A stretch of 64,000 nt of DNA from Rossellomorea marisflavi. Its GTDB lineage: Bacteria > Bacillota > Bacilli > Bacillales > Bacillaceae_B. The notes below the pieces were generated by a model. It saw nothing but the letters and a program-made list of their open reading frames with translations. It had not been told where the DNA came from and searched no databases. The stretch is from contig NZ_LGUE01000008.1 of assembly GCF_001274775.1 (NCBI RefSeq), positions 363,535 to 427,534 of the forward strand, read 5' to 3'. Of the stretch, positions 35,714 to 44,304 are shown one piece after another (positions within the stretch are counted from its first letter, which is position 1; every line of letters starts with the position of its first letter). The translations under genes and the position numbers were made by a program.

Positions 35714-35743
35714 ATATTAGTTGATAATGATTCTCATTGTCAA
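35714..35743 (-). promoter_or_regulatory. SigA-type promoter of the siderophore operon
   Basis: On the minus strand TTGACA (35738-35743) and TAATAT (35714-35719) are 18 bases apart. The spacer is almost wholly covered by a Fur box. Confidence 0.82.
35723..35741. promoter_or_regulatory. Fur box on the siderophore promoter
   Basis: GATAATGATTCTCATTGTC matches 16 of 19 positions of the classic Fur box and the 7-1-7 core TGATAATGATTCTCA starts at 35722. It lies between the -35 and -10 boxes, so iron-loaded Fur should block polymerase. Confidence 0.88.
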
Positions 35744-35751
35744 TAAGTAAT

Positions 35752-35766
35752 TGATAACGGTTCTCA
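35752..35766. promoter_or_regulatory. Second, weaker Fur box
   Basis: TGATAACGGTTCTCA, a degenerate 7-1-7 core, 30 bases upstream of the first in the direction of transcription. It could support cooperative Fur binding. Confidence 0.6.
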
Positions 35767-35960
35767 ACGTATTGAATCATCTGAATCTTTCCTCCCATCT
35801 ATGACCCTATGAACAACAAACGGAATAAAAACCAGCATTATCAGTACCTTAATAGATATTTCTATACCTTGGATGATTTCATTTTAAAAGGATGAGGGAG
35901 ATTCTCGAATGTAAAAGAAAGGTAGATTGTACTAGTTCGTAGAGTAATCAGCTGAACAAA

Positions 35961-35994
35961 AAATCCGACCTCTGACTGTGCAGAGATCGGATTT
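35961..35994 (-). terminator. Terminator of the ABC exporter operon
   Basis: AAATCCGACCTCTG (35961-35974) pairs with CAGAGATCGGATTT (35981-35994), one mismatch, 6-base loop; on the minus strand it runs into TTTTTTG. The rest of 35767-36035 shows only a short possible gene relic (see findings). Confidence 0.85.
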
Positions 35995-36035
35995 GAAGGG
36001 GCTGACCCAATTCGATTTCATGTAATCTAAACCCT

Positions 36036-36212
36036 TTAAGGAGATTTTCTGTTATTAGGATAATCCAACATGGTGACTGCCAGAACAGCCAGAAGAATGA
36101 TGGCCACGATGATAGCATCCCTCACGTTCCCTTGGACGAGGGAAAAAACGAATGGCACGCCAGCAAATACAGTGAACAAAAAGCTTGATAGAATCAACCG
36201 TTTCTTATTCAT
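36036..36212 (-). CDS. Small membrane protein of the ABC operon
   Basis: Protein of 58 residues with two hydrophobic helices (about 5-25, ILSSFLFTVFAGVPFVFSLV, and 32-50) and a short polar end DYPNNRKSP. ATG at 36212 lies 9 bases after AGGAGG and overlaps the end of the ATPase gene by 8 bases, so it is translated with it. No family recognised. It may be an accessory of the transporter. Confidence 0.75.
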   Translation of the reverse strand: MNKKRLILSSFLFTVFAGVPFVFSLVQGNVRDAIIVAIILLAVLAVTMLDYPNNRKSP

Positions 36213-36885
36213 GGACATGCTCCTCCTGCATCATATGGATAAAGTAATCTTCCAAGCTAGAATGGGTCTCAGAAATGGTTTTAAGCGGTACCTTTTCACC
36301 GAGAATCCTTCCATCTTGAATAAGGACGCAGGAGTCACAGAATTCCTGGGCGACACTGAGTTGATGCGTGGATAACAAGATGGCATTGCCCTCGGCGGCA
36401 TACGCCCTCAGAAGATCCTTGACCAGCCTCATGTTCAAAGGATCGATACCGGAGATGAACTCATCAAGGAGCAGTACATTCGGCTGCGGGATAAGGGCAG
36501 CGTAAAGGGCCACCTTCTTCTTATTACCGAGGGACAGCTCTTTTATTTTCTTCTCCAGCTCTTCCTCCAACCGGAAAGCCGTGTGATCCGGGAGTGCGTT
36601 CACCCGGTGGAGCTCCTTCATCATCTGTATATATTCCCGGACCGTCAGCTCTTCATAAAGAAGCGGATCATCCGGTATGAATACGGATGTACCATCGATG
36701 TCGATTTCTCCTTGATCTGCTTTGTATAGCCCTGCGGCAACTTTAAGTGTCGTCGTTTTCCCGGCTCCATTCTGACCTAGGAAAGCAACGATCTCTCCCC
36801 TGGTGACCGAGAAGCCGACATCACGTATGATGGCCTTTTCGCCTATGGATTTTGTAATATGCCTGAGCTGGATACGTTCGTTCAT
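36205..36885 (-). CDS. ABC transporter ATP-binding protein
   Basis: ATPase of 226 residues: Walker A GQNGAGKT at about 37-44, signature ELSLGNKKKVALYAA near 127, Walker B NVLLLDEFISGID, and switch histidine STHQ. The signature reads LSLGN rather than LSGGQ, a form common in EcsA-like and bacteriocin-type exporters. The start at 36885 is 7 bases after AGGAGG. It forms an operon with a large membrane protein 11 bases upstream and a tiny membrane protein downstream. Substrate unknown. Confidence 0.9.
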   Translation of the reverse strand: MNERIQLRHITKSIGEKAIIRDVGFSVTRGEIVAFLGQNGAGKTTTLKVAAGLYKADQGEIDIDGTSVFIPDDPLLYEELTVREYIQMMKELHRVNALPDHTAFRLEEELEKKIKELSLGNKKKVALYAALIPQPNVLLLDEFISGIDPLNMRLVKDLLRAYAAEGNAILLSTHQLSVAQEFCDSCVLIQDGRILGEKVPLKTISETHSSLEDYFIHMMQEEHVHE

Positions 36886-36896
36886 TTCCATTCCTC

Positions 36897-38639
36897 CTAA
36901 AGGTTCAAATGATCAAGGTGGGTCATGCGTGAAAGGCGTCTATACATAGCGAACAACAAGCCGAAGATAAACAGAACCATAACCATAAGGAGCCCCGGTC
37001 CGATCACCCAGAGATACGACCTGTAAGAAAAACTATCCGTAAGGTAAAAGGCGCATGGAAGCATGAACACCATTGGGATCATGACACCGACAACTGCTCC
37101 GTTAGCCATATTCCGGATCTTCTCCTGATCCGGATAATCCTCAAGCTCTTCGAGGGAAGGATAGTGAAAGTGAGGAGTCAGAACAGAAGGCAGGTACATG
37201 ATCAAGCTGAATAGCATACAAGCGCATAAATGTGAGAGAAAGAGAATGATAGACTCTGTGACTCCGGGTTTGACCAGCGTAATCATGATGACATCACCGA
37301 CAACCAGTAACGGGACCGTCATCACAAGGAAGAGACGAAGCCTTAAGCGCAAGAGGGGCCAAATCCCTTGATCGGGATGCAGATGGGATTGGACTCTCTT
37401 CCCTACACCATCCACGGCATGGATGCCATTTAGCGCTGAAAAGCTGGCTTGGGTATAAAAATACACGAAATAAAAAGTATAAAAAGAGAGGACCATATGG
37501 AACATCTTGCTCCCGTGATCGATGCCGTCAAGAAACCCCCATATGAGGCCCATATAGATCCAAAAGGAAAACGGACCCATGATAATGGGAAACCTTGAAA
37601 GGAAAAAAGTCGAACGAAGATCGTTCCGGGTCATGAAATGCAGATGCCCTTTTCCTCCCGACCATATCAGGAGGAATGATATCCATTTTTCATAAAAAGT
37701 GAACGGATACCAGCTTCTTTTTGTATCTGAATGTTTCCGGGCGGGAAGATAGAGAAGCATTCCTGCCACCAACAACCCAGTGAGCAAGGTAAGCCCTCCA
37801 TTTCCCGTTGCCAGCTCGGCCAGCAGGTTATGTGGCCAAAAACGCCAGTTGAATACCATCGAAATCGACGAAGTCATCGAAACGATGGAGGCACTACCCG
37901 TATCCAGCCACCCGAAGAACGTCTCTTTCTCGACGGTCTTTGATATAAGGGGGAATTGCTCCACCCACGGGACAAGCTTCCTGGCAAACTGTACGGATAA
38001 GACCAAAAAGGCAATCCGCATAGCAAGCTGACACGTCATCCTTATGAAGAATGATGGTTTAGTGGCTTGACGATTGAGTGACAGTCCGTAGTAAGATGCA
38101 GAAAGACATCCGATTAATAAGTAGAAGAACCATGCAAGCACCATGGTGATCACTGGGGCTGGAAAATAACTCTGAACGGCAGCCATGATCGGTATGTAGA
38201 CCATTAAAAATTTCTTGGATTCCCAGAGTAGCAACTCTGACTCGACCATTGTCCTGGCCCGGGATGAAGTGAGCTTCAAATTCACCTGTAGCCATTCACC
38301 GTCAAGAGACTGCTTTTGCTTTTTGGCAGTCGACATGCCGGACACGATTGCATTCAGGAAGATAATGAAGAAAAGGACTGACCAGATGAGATGAGGATCT
38401 TCCCTCATCGCTTTTATAAGATGATCCATCACCGCATAAAACACATTTGAACCAATCTCGAACTTCCCATTAATGATCACTTGCCCCAATGTCACATAAC
38501 TTGCAGCATAGAGTAGTACTGCCTTCATGATTCCCCATGCCAATAGCCATTTCCAACTCAGATAGGGTGTGAGAAATCGGCTCCGATACTGATCCTTCAT
38601 CCTGACTTTCCATCTCCATTTTATCCAGTGGTATACCAT
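36897..38639 (-). CDS. ABC transporter permease-like membrane protein
   Basis: Protein of 580 residues with about a dozen hydrophobic segments, starting MVYHWIKWRWKVRMKDQYRS, a basic cytoplasmic lead. ATG at 38639 is 6 bases after GGAGGT; the frame to 38714 has no ribosome site. It is not one of the permease families I can name with certainty; size and partner ATPase suggest a single-chain exporter permease of the EcsB or bacitracin/lantibiotic type. Spans cluster at about 35-60, 85-105, 165-210, 290-330, 350-400 and 460-570. Confidence 0.75.
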   Translation of the reverse strand: MVYHWIKWRWKVRMKDQYRSRFLTPYLSWKWLLAWGIMKAVLLYAASYVTLGQVIINGKFEIGSNVFYAVMDHLIKAMREDPHLIWSVLFFIIFLNAIVSGMSTAKKQKQSLDGEWLQVNLKLTSSRARTMVESELLLWESKKFLMVYIPIMAAVQSYFPAPVITMVLAWFFYLLIGCLSASYYGLSLNRQATKPSFFIRMTCQLAMRIAFLVLSVQFARKLVPWVEQFPLISKTVEKETFFGWLDTGSASIVSMTSSISMVFNWRFWPHNLLAELATGNGGLTLLTGLLVAGMLLYLPARKHSDTKRSWYPFTFYEKWISFLLIWSGGKGHLHFMTRNDLRSTFFLSRFPIIMGPFSFWIYMGLIWGFLDGIDHGSKMFHMVLSFYTFYFVYFYTQASFSALNGIHAVDGVGKRVQSHLHPDQGIWPLLRLRLRLFLVMTVPLLVVGDVIMITLVKPGVTESIILFLSHLCACMLFSLIMYLPSVLTPHFHYPSLEELEDYPDQEKIRNMANGAVVGVMIPMVFMLPCAFYLTDSFSYRSYLWVIGPGLLMVMVLFIFGLLFAMYRRLSRMTHLDHLNL

Positions 38640-39068
38640 TGCGGACCTCCGTATGTTGTAATGCAAGGTAGTTGGACACGCATCGCTACTTTGCATTACC
38701 AAGTAGTAACCCAACTATATCCAATTAAGGAAATAAAGTCAATTGGTTGTTCTATATCCCTTTCTCTTTTTATTGTTTTACATTCACTTCATCGCGAAAC
38801 AGGAACCAGTCTTATTTCTTTGAAAATTCCCAAAACAATGGTTTACACCTGGGTCATTAAGGGTATAAATCCCTGTTATTAATTGTAAAATAATTCTTTT
38901 GTCCTAATCGAACAAAGGTCATATGATTCATCCATAACAATTGTTATTCTAGTAAACTATTTAGTGGTATACATGTCCCATCTTTTCCATTTAAGGGGTA
39001 TGCCAATCCCGACGATCAAAAAATGATCAGTGACCTGCACTGATCTGACTGAAAAAGGAGAGAGAACT
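38640..39068. other. Divergent intergenic region between ABC operon and hscC
   Basis: Gap of 429 bases. It contains the inverted repeat GTAATGCAA (38656-38664) and TTGCATTAC (38692-38700) just upstream of the ABC operon ribosome site, and AGTAGTAAC beside it. The rest is AT-rich; I could not name a confident promoter for either side, and no gene is visible. Confidence 0.5.
38656..38700 (-). repeat. Inverted repeat in the ABC operon leader
   Basis: Perfect 9-base arms GTAATGCAA and TTGCATTAC, 27 bases apart, 17 bases before the permease start. It may be an operator of an unseen regulator or an mRNA leader stem. Confidence 0.45.
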
Positions 39069-40772
39069 ATGACGACGATCGGCATTGACTTGGGCACGTC
39101 CAATAGTCTGGTATCCTACTGGACCGAGGACGGTCCGGCACTTATTCCAAATGTACTGGGGAGCCATCTGACCCCTTCCATCATCAGTGTGGATGAATCA
39201 GGAGAAATTCTTGTTGGTCAAGTGGCGAAGGAAAGACTGATTACCCACCCACAATTGACCGTGGCCGCATTCAAACGCCATATGGGTACGCAAAAGGCTT
39301 ACAAGCTCGGATCGTACACCCTTTCCCCTGTAGAATTGTCTTCTTTCGTCCTTCAATCGTTGAAGCGGGACGCGGAGAGTCATCTTGGTGAAGATGTTTC
39401 CAAAGCCGTCATCAGCGTACCGGCTTATTTTAATGATAAACAAAGAAAAGCAACCAAACAGGCGGCAGAAATGGCCGGAATGCAGGTGGAACGCCTGATC
39501 AGTGAACCGACGGCCGCTGCCATCGCCTACGGGTTCCATCAGGAGGAGGAAGATACGAAATTCCTCGTCTTCGACCTTGGGGGAGGGACCTTTGACGTTT
39601 CGATCCTCGAGCTGTTCGAAGGGGTCATGGAAGTGAAGTCGGTGGCCGGCGATAACTTCCTCGGCGGAGAGGACTTCACTTCCATCCTCATGAATGCCTT
39701 CCTGCAATCGGAAGGTCTCAAGGTGGAAGAACTCGATTCCCAGAAGCTCTCCCTCCTCTTTAAACAGGCGGAGGAATGCAAGAAAGCACTATCAGGGAAT
39801 GGTCAGTCATGTACCATGACCCTCAAGGCGAACGGACGGGTGCGGGAAATGGAAGTCGATCGGAAGCGATTCGAGAAGCTTTGCCAGCCACTCATGCTGA
39901 AGCTCAGAAAACCGATCGAACGGGCGCTTCGCGATGCGGACCTCATGGTGGATGAGATTGACGCCATCATCCTCATCGGTGGAGCCACCAGGATGCCGAT
40001 CATCAAATCGACCGTGAGCAAGATGTTTGGCAAGCTCCCGTTCCTGACCATCCATCCCGATGAAGCTGTCGCTCTCGGTACGGCCGTGCAAGTAGCCCTG
40101 AAAGAGCGGAACGAAGCCGTCCAGGAGCTGATCCTGACAGATGTATGTCCGTTTTCCCTCGGAACGGCGATTTCCAAACAGGTGGGCTACGATCAGTACA
40201 CCGACGGTCACTTCTTCCCCATCATCGAGCGGAACACCCCGATTCCGGTCAGCCGTGTGGAACGGTTGGCCCCGATCGCGGATCAACAAAAGACGATCAC
40301 CCTTGAAGTCTATCAAGGGGAAAGCCGCATGGTGGAGAACAACTTGAAGCTCGGCTCCCTGAAAGTCGATATCCCACCCGGTCCTGCCGGAAAGGAAGAA
40401 GTGGACGTGCGCTATACGTATGATGTGAACGGCCTCCTCGAGGTGGAGGTAACCATCCTCAGTACCGGGGAGAAGAAGAATATGATCATCGAACAGAGCG
40501 ATAGCGGCCTGACCGACAAGGAAATGCAGGAACGGATGGAGCAGCTCGCCACCATCAAGATCCACCCCCGTGAGCGGACGGAGAACAGACTCCTGGTCGC
40601 CCGTGGAGAACGCCTCTATGAGGAGGCACTCGGGGACAAACGGGGTGTGATCGCAAGAGCCATCGAACAGTTCGAAATGGCCCTTGGAACCCAGGATGAT
40701 CAACTCATCAAGCGCGCATCTGCTGAATTCAAAGAAGCACTAGACCAATTCGAAAGCTGGAATAATCTATGA
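39069..40772 (+). CDS. hscC: HscC-like Hsp70 chaperone
   Basis: Protein of 567 residues. Actin-fold ATPase domain about 1-350: phosphate loop [14 protein letters not shown] at 4-17, [19 protein letters not shown] near 115, [13 protein letters not shown] near 170, and the adenosine motif [14 protein letters not shown] near 305. The substrate-binding domain is about 360-500 and the lid is short, as in HscC, which is shorter than DnaK. ATG at 39069 follows AAGGAGAG at 8 bases. It overlaps a J-domain protein gene by 4 bases, so the pair should work together. The main DnaK of the cell should be elsewhere, with grpE and dnaJ. Confidence 0.9.
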   Translation: MTTIGIDLGTSNSLVSYWTEDGPALIPNVLGSHLTPSIISVDESGEILVGQVAKERLITHPQLTVAAFKRHMGTQKAYKLGSYTLSPVELSSFVLQSLKRDAESHLGEDVSKAVISVPAYFNDKQRKATKQAAEMAGMQVERLISEPTAAAIAYGFHQEEEDTKFLVFDLGGGTFDVSILELFEGVMEVKSVAGDNFLGGEDFTSILMNAFLQSEGLKVEELDSQKLSLLFKQAEECKKALSGNGQSCTMTLKANGRVREMEVDRKRFEKLCQPLMLKLRKPIERALRDADLMVDEIDAIILIGGATRMPIIKSTVSKMFGKLPFLTIHPDEAVALGTAVQVALKERNEAVQELILTDVCPFSLGTAISKQVGYDQYTDGHFFPIIERNTPIPVSRVERLAPIADQQKTITLEVYQGESRMVENNLKLGSLKVDIPPGPAGKEEVDVRYTYDVNGLLEVEVTILSTGEKKNMIIEQSDSGLTDKEMQERMEQLATIKIHPRERTENRLLVARGERLYEEALGDKRGVIARAIEQFEMALGTQDDQLIKRASAEFKEALDQFESWNNL

Positions 40773-42244
40773 CACAGTGGGAAATACTCGGCATCGAACC
40801 GACGGATGACCTCTCCGTCATAAAGAAAGCCTACTCCAGGCAGTTAAAGAATCATCACCCCGAAGACGATCCTGAAGGGTATCAGAACCTGAGGGAAGCC
40901 TATGACAGCATCACCAAGATGTTGAAACAGCAAAAACGAGCGGAAAAGGAAGCAGCCTTCTCGACAGCGGACGATGCAGAAATGGAAGTGGACATCCCGG
41001 AAGAAACAATCACAGAAGACGAGGAGTATGTCCCTGCCACCAGTCTCTTCCCCGATCACATCGGCTCCCTTCATGAGCCTTTGAGTGACGTTGCTTTGCT
41101 CCTTGATCAGGCCGAGGTCCTGTACGGCGACTTTGAAGCAAGGCTCAATGAGGGGCGCTGGATGGATCTCCTTGATCAAGATGTACTATGGAATATGGAG
41201 CTTCAACAGCGGGTGAGCGAAGAAATGCTCCTATTCATCTGGCATCATTGTCTCCTTCCGAAGAGGATCTGGATCCTCCTTGAAAACCAGTTCGGCTGGC
41301 AGCAGATGCTGAAGGAAGGAAACCATTCACTTGATGAGGAGGACGCCGAACATTTCTACCGCTTCTATGAGCGGCGCATCGGCTACTTTCCGGCTCTGCG
41401 CTATGACTGGACCATCGGTGTGGACATGGATCACGAGTCATTCTTCCATGCCCTTGAGTCTGCTTACGATGAATGGTTCAAAGGAGACTTCGAAGCATCT
41501 GAAGCATACGCGAAAACGGCGCTTTCACTCTTTGACCGTCATCCCGATGTCCATAAGCTCCTCGGGCAGCTTCATCTCCACCAAGGACGGGTGAAGCACG
41601 CTCTTCCTCACCTCGTGGAAGTAACGAAGCTCGATCCCGATGACCTGGATGCCCAGCTGTCCTCGGCGCGTGCCCTCTACGAAGATGGCGCCTATGAGGA
41701 ATCCGCCGCCGTCCTTGCTTATCTGATAGAGCTGGAACCTGAAAACACGGACTTCCTGAACCTTTACGGAAAGGTCTTATTCAAGCAGAAAAAGCTTGTG
41801 GAAGCCCGCAGGGTATTTAAACAGGTCAAGCACATCGATCCTATTGGAGATTCTGAAGTCCTTGTGTACCTGGCGAACATCCACCGGATCATGAGGAACG
41901 ATCCCGGAAAATTCGACTCTACGACCAAAGATATCGAAGCGGAATTATATTTGCTTTCCCCGGGTAAGAAATTCGCAGTGTTCTTATGGAGCCAATTCAG
42001 ATGGGGTATGATCTTTTCTTGTATCTTCTTATTTGTAAGCTGGCATCAGCTCGGAAATTTAGCTGAAGAGATTCATATGAATCGCGTTGGATTTACTTTG
42101 GTGACGATCTTCAGCATGGGCTCTGAATACAGACAGCCTACATCCACCATTATCTGGACCATTATCTGGACTGCGATCCTTCTCCTTTCTCTCAGAAAGA
42201 TTGTAAAGCGGTGGAATCGAGTCAGACGGTCATTGGTGGGTTAG
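40769..42244 (+). CDS. J-domain protein with TPR repeats and C-terminal membrane spans
   Basis: Protein of 491 residues. Residues 1-60 are a J domain (WEILGIEPTDDLSVIKKAY, then LKNHHPEDDPEGYQNLREAY) in which the canonical HPD reads HPE. Residues about 70-230 have no known motif; about 230-375 are TPR-like repeats (LFDRHPDVHKLLGQLHLHQG, LDPDDLDAQLSSARALYEDG, LEPENTDFLNLYGKVLFKQK). Two membrane spans lie at about 405-430 and 460-480. This plan matches the J proteins that partner HscC (DjlB/DjlC type of E. coli), tying the chaperone to the membrane. The 4-base overlap with hscC supports the pairing. Confidence 0.85.
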   Translation: MTQWEILGIEPTDDLSVIKKAYSRQLKNHHPEDDPEGYQNLREAYDSITKMLKQQKRAEKEAAFSTADDAEMEVDIPEETITEDEEYVPATSLFPDHIGSLHEPLSDVALLLDQAEVLYGDFEARLNEGRWMDLLDQDVLWNMELQQRVSEEMLLFIWHHCLLPKRIWILLENQFGWQQMLKEGNHSLDEEDAEHFYRFYERRIGYFPALRYDWTIGVDMDHESFFHALESAYDEWFKGDFEASEAYAKTALSLFDRHPDVHKLLGQLHLHQGRVKHALPHLVEVTKLDPDDLDAQLSSARALYEDGAYEESAAVLAYLIELEPENTDFLNLYGKVLFKQKKLVEARRVFKQVKHIDPIGDSEVLVYLANIHRIMRNDPGKFDSTTKDIEAELYLLSPGKKFAVFLWSQFRWGMIFSCIFLFVSWHQLGNLAEEIHMNRVGFTLVTIFSMGSEYRQPTSTIIWTIIWTAILLLSLRKIVKRWNRVRRSLVG

Positions 42245-42259
42245 AAAGGAGAGATATCT

Positions 42260-42904
42260 ATGAATAAAGAACAGAAACGATTTGTGAATCTGGTGGCTTC
42301 CTTGAACTATACTGGAGATCTTGGTTATTATTCTGTCCTGCATTATAAGCCCCTTGATATAACAAAGGACCGGGCAAAGAAACTCCTGGAATATTGGGGA
42401 ATCGTGGATGCAGAAACGGCCCATGCCAAACTGAAATGGTTCCTGGAAGAAGGATTGCGCAAGGATTTCGATCGTATGAAGAATACCCTCCTATTCATCT
42501 CAGCCCCTGACCGGGAGCAGTGGATCTCCTCCCTCGAGGACGAAAAGACACGGAATCAGTACAAAGTCGTAAACCGGTACCTTCACAAGTTGAGTAGTAA
42601 AACCATTGCAGGAACGGACTATGGGTTCTGTACGATGTTCGCTCAAAATGCCTGGGTGGCAGATTATATAACCAGCGAGGACGCATATGAATATGGCTTC
42701 CAAGCCGGTAGGAGGGCTCAAAAGGACTTCTCCAAGTGGAGCGATTTCTTGATCTCCCACTCGGCAGGAGCAGAATTCAATAAAGAAAACGAAGAAGCTT
42801 CAGTAGCCTTCATGAAGAGTCAGCAAGTCATGCTGACCAGGATCCTGACTGCGCCCAACAGCCCCATAAGAAAGATCAGCTGGAATACGAATCTGGTCTT
42901 GTAA
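42260..42904 (+). CDS. DUF1266 domain protein
   Basis: Protein of 214 residues with the DUF1266 pattern: DYGFCTMFAQNAWVADYIT (split here as about 120-138), a preceding helix FDRMKNTLLFIS, and WSDFLISHSAGAEF near 160. DUF1266 proteins (E. coli YbeR, YbeU) lie beside hscC and its J proteins in enterobacteria. GAAAGGAGAG precedes the ATG at 7 bases, 15 bases after the J-protein stop, so it is the third gene of the same unit. No biochemical role is known to me. Confidence 0.85.
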   Translation: MNKEQKRFVNLVASLNYTGDLGYYSVLHYKPLDITKDRAKKLLEYWGIVDAETAHAKLKWFLEEGLRKDFDRMKNTLLFISAPDREQWISSLEDEKTRNQYKVVNRYLHKLSSKTIAGTDYGFCTMFAQNAWVADYITSEDAYEYGFQAGRRAQKDFSKWSDFLISHSAGAEFNKENEEASVAFMKSQQVMLTRILTAPNSPIRKISWNTNLVL

Positions 42905-42910
42905 GCAAAA

Positions 42911-42939
42911 AAAAGCGCATGCCCGAGGCATGCGCTTTT
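42911..42939. terminator. Bidirectional terminator
   Basis: AAAGCGCATGCC and GGCATGCGCTTT form a perfect 12-base stem with loop CGA, A-run before and T-run after. It separates the chaperone operon from the convergent alpha-glucoside operon. Confidence 0.9.
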
Positions 42940-42948
42940 TCTATTGAA

Positions 42949-44304
42949 TTAAACCAACACACCTTCAGAGAAGGATTTGTTCAGGGTCGGCCAGTACGCT
43001 TGATTCGCTTCGATAAGATCATCGAGGATCTTTTTCGCCACGATGGCTGAAGGAATCGTTTTATTAAGGGTGAAGGCCTGCAGTGCCTTTTCATAGGATC
43101 CTTCTGTGATGGCTTCCACCAGGAGCTTTTCAGAGGCAAGCTGCTGGTCGATCATGGCCTTGTGGAAATAAGGGATTTCTCCTACATATTCCGGTACCGG
43201 TCCATCACTCGTGATGGAGGCAGGGACTTCGATCATGGCGTCAGCCGGCAGATTCGGGATCGTCCCGTTATTCTCCACCATGACGAGATGGCGTTCTCCC
43301 AGGTTTTGTGCAAGGGAGACTGTCACATCCACGATGAAGATGCCGTGAACGCCCACGTGGAACGCGTCTTCAAGGACTCCGGTCTCTTCATACTTCCTGA
43401 CGGTTTCAAAGAGTGATTTCTCGCGTCCATCCATGACTTCATTGGCACGGGTATATTCCTTATTGGAATTCTCCACGATGTATTCGGGCAGCAGATAATA
43501 TTGAAGGTATGGATTCGGCAGATAATCCGGGAAGAAGTCCATGATCGGCTTGATGTTCTTGAACGTCTTGATCCAGGACGCATCCGCATGTCGATAGTCG
43601 ATCTTCGATACGTCCTCTGTCAGGAGGCCATGCTCACTCACATGCTTCCGAAGCTCAGGAAGGCGGTCGACGCCGTCCACTTCCACCCTGGTGAACCAGC
43701 CGAAGTGATTCAACCCGAAGTAGTCCACTTTCAGTTCATCACGCTCAACCCCGAGGATCGCACTCATATTCCTCATGGTGGCGACCGGCATATCACAGAT
43801 ATTGAGGACGCGTGCATCAGGACGCAGCTTCCTTACCCCTTCAGCGACAATCGAAGCTGGATTCGAGTAGTTCACGATCCAACAGTCCTTTTTGGCATAC
43901 TGTTCAACAAAATCAATCAGCTCTACCATCGGGAAGATCGTCCGCAGACCGTAAGCCAGTCCACCCGGTCCGCATGTTTCTTGTCCTACCACGTCATGGG
44001 AGAGGGGGATCTTTTCATCTAATTCCCTCATGGCATATTTCCCGACCCGCATTTGGGCGAAAACGAAGTCCACGTCCGTGAAGGCCGTCTCTGGATCAGT
44101 CGTATCAAGGACTTTGATGGAATCGGAGTATTCACGGATCACGGCTGTTGCTGCCACGACGACCTTCGATTGTCGCTCGCCATCAATATCGTAAAATCTG
44201 ATTTCCTCAAGTGGAAGGTCCTCCAGACGATCCATCAGACTCCTTACAATCCCTGGCGTATATGTGCTTCCTCCACCTGCAATTGCTAGTTTATATGTTT
44301 TCAT
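42949..44304 (-). CDS. glvA: 6-phospho-alpha-glucosidase (maltose-6'-phosphate glucosidase, GH4)
   Basis: Family GH4 enzyme of 451 residues. NAD-binding IAGGGSTYTPGIV at 8-20, DVVGQETCGPGGLAYG near 104, NYSNPASIV near 146, metal-binding NICDMP near 170 and NHFGW near 200. GH4 enzymes need NAD and Mn and cut the glycosidic bond of phosphorylated disaccharides by oxidation at C3. By eye it closely follows B. subtilis GlvA (MalA). The start overlaps the stop of the PTS gene by 4 bases, so uptake and cleavage are coupled. Confidence 0.93.
   Translation of the reverse strand: MKTYKLAIAGGGSTYTPGIVRSLMDRLEDLPLEEIRFYDIDGERQSKVVVAATAVIREYSDSIKVLDTTDPETAFTDVDFVFAQMRVGKYAMRELDEKIPLSHDVVGQETCGPGGLAYGLRTIFPMVELIDFVEQYAKKDCWIVNYSNPASIVAEGVRKLRPDARVLNICDMPVATMRNMSAILGVERDELKVDYFGLNHFGWFTRVEVDGVDRLPELRKHVSEHGLLTEDVSKIDYRHADASWIKTFKNIKPIMDFFPDYLPNPYLQYYLLPEYIVENSNKEYTRANEVMDGREKSLFETVRKYEETGVLEDAFHVGVHGIFIVDVTVSLAQNLGERHLVMVENNGTIPNLPADAMIEVPASITSDGPVPEYVGEIPYFHKAMIDQQLASEKLLVEAITEGSYEKALQAFTLNKTIPSAIVAKKILDDLIEANQAYWPTLNKSFSEGVLV

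Noticed and set aside
39807-40703. Minus-strand frame of 298 codons opposite hscC
   Set aside because: It mirrors the codon pattern of hscC, has no ribosome site and resembles no protein.
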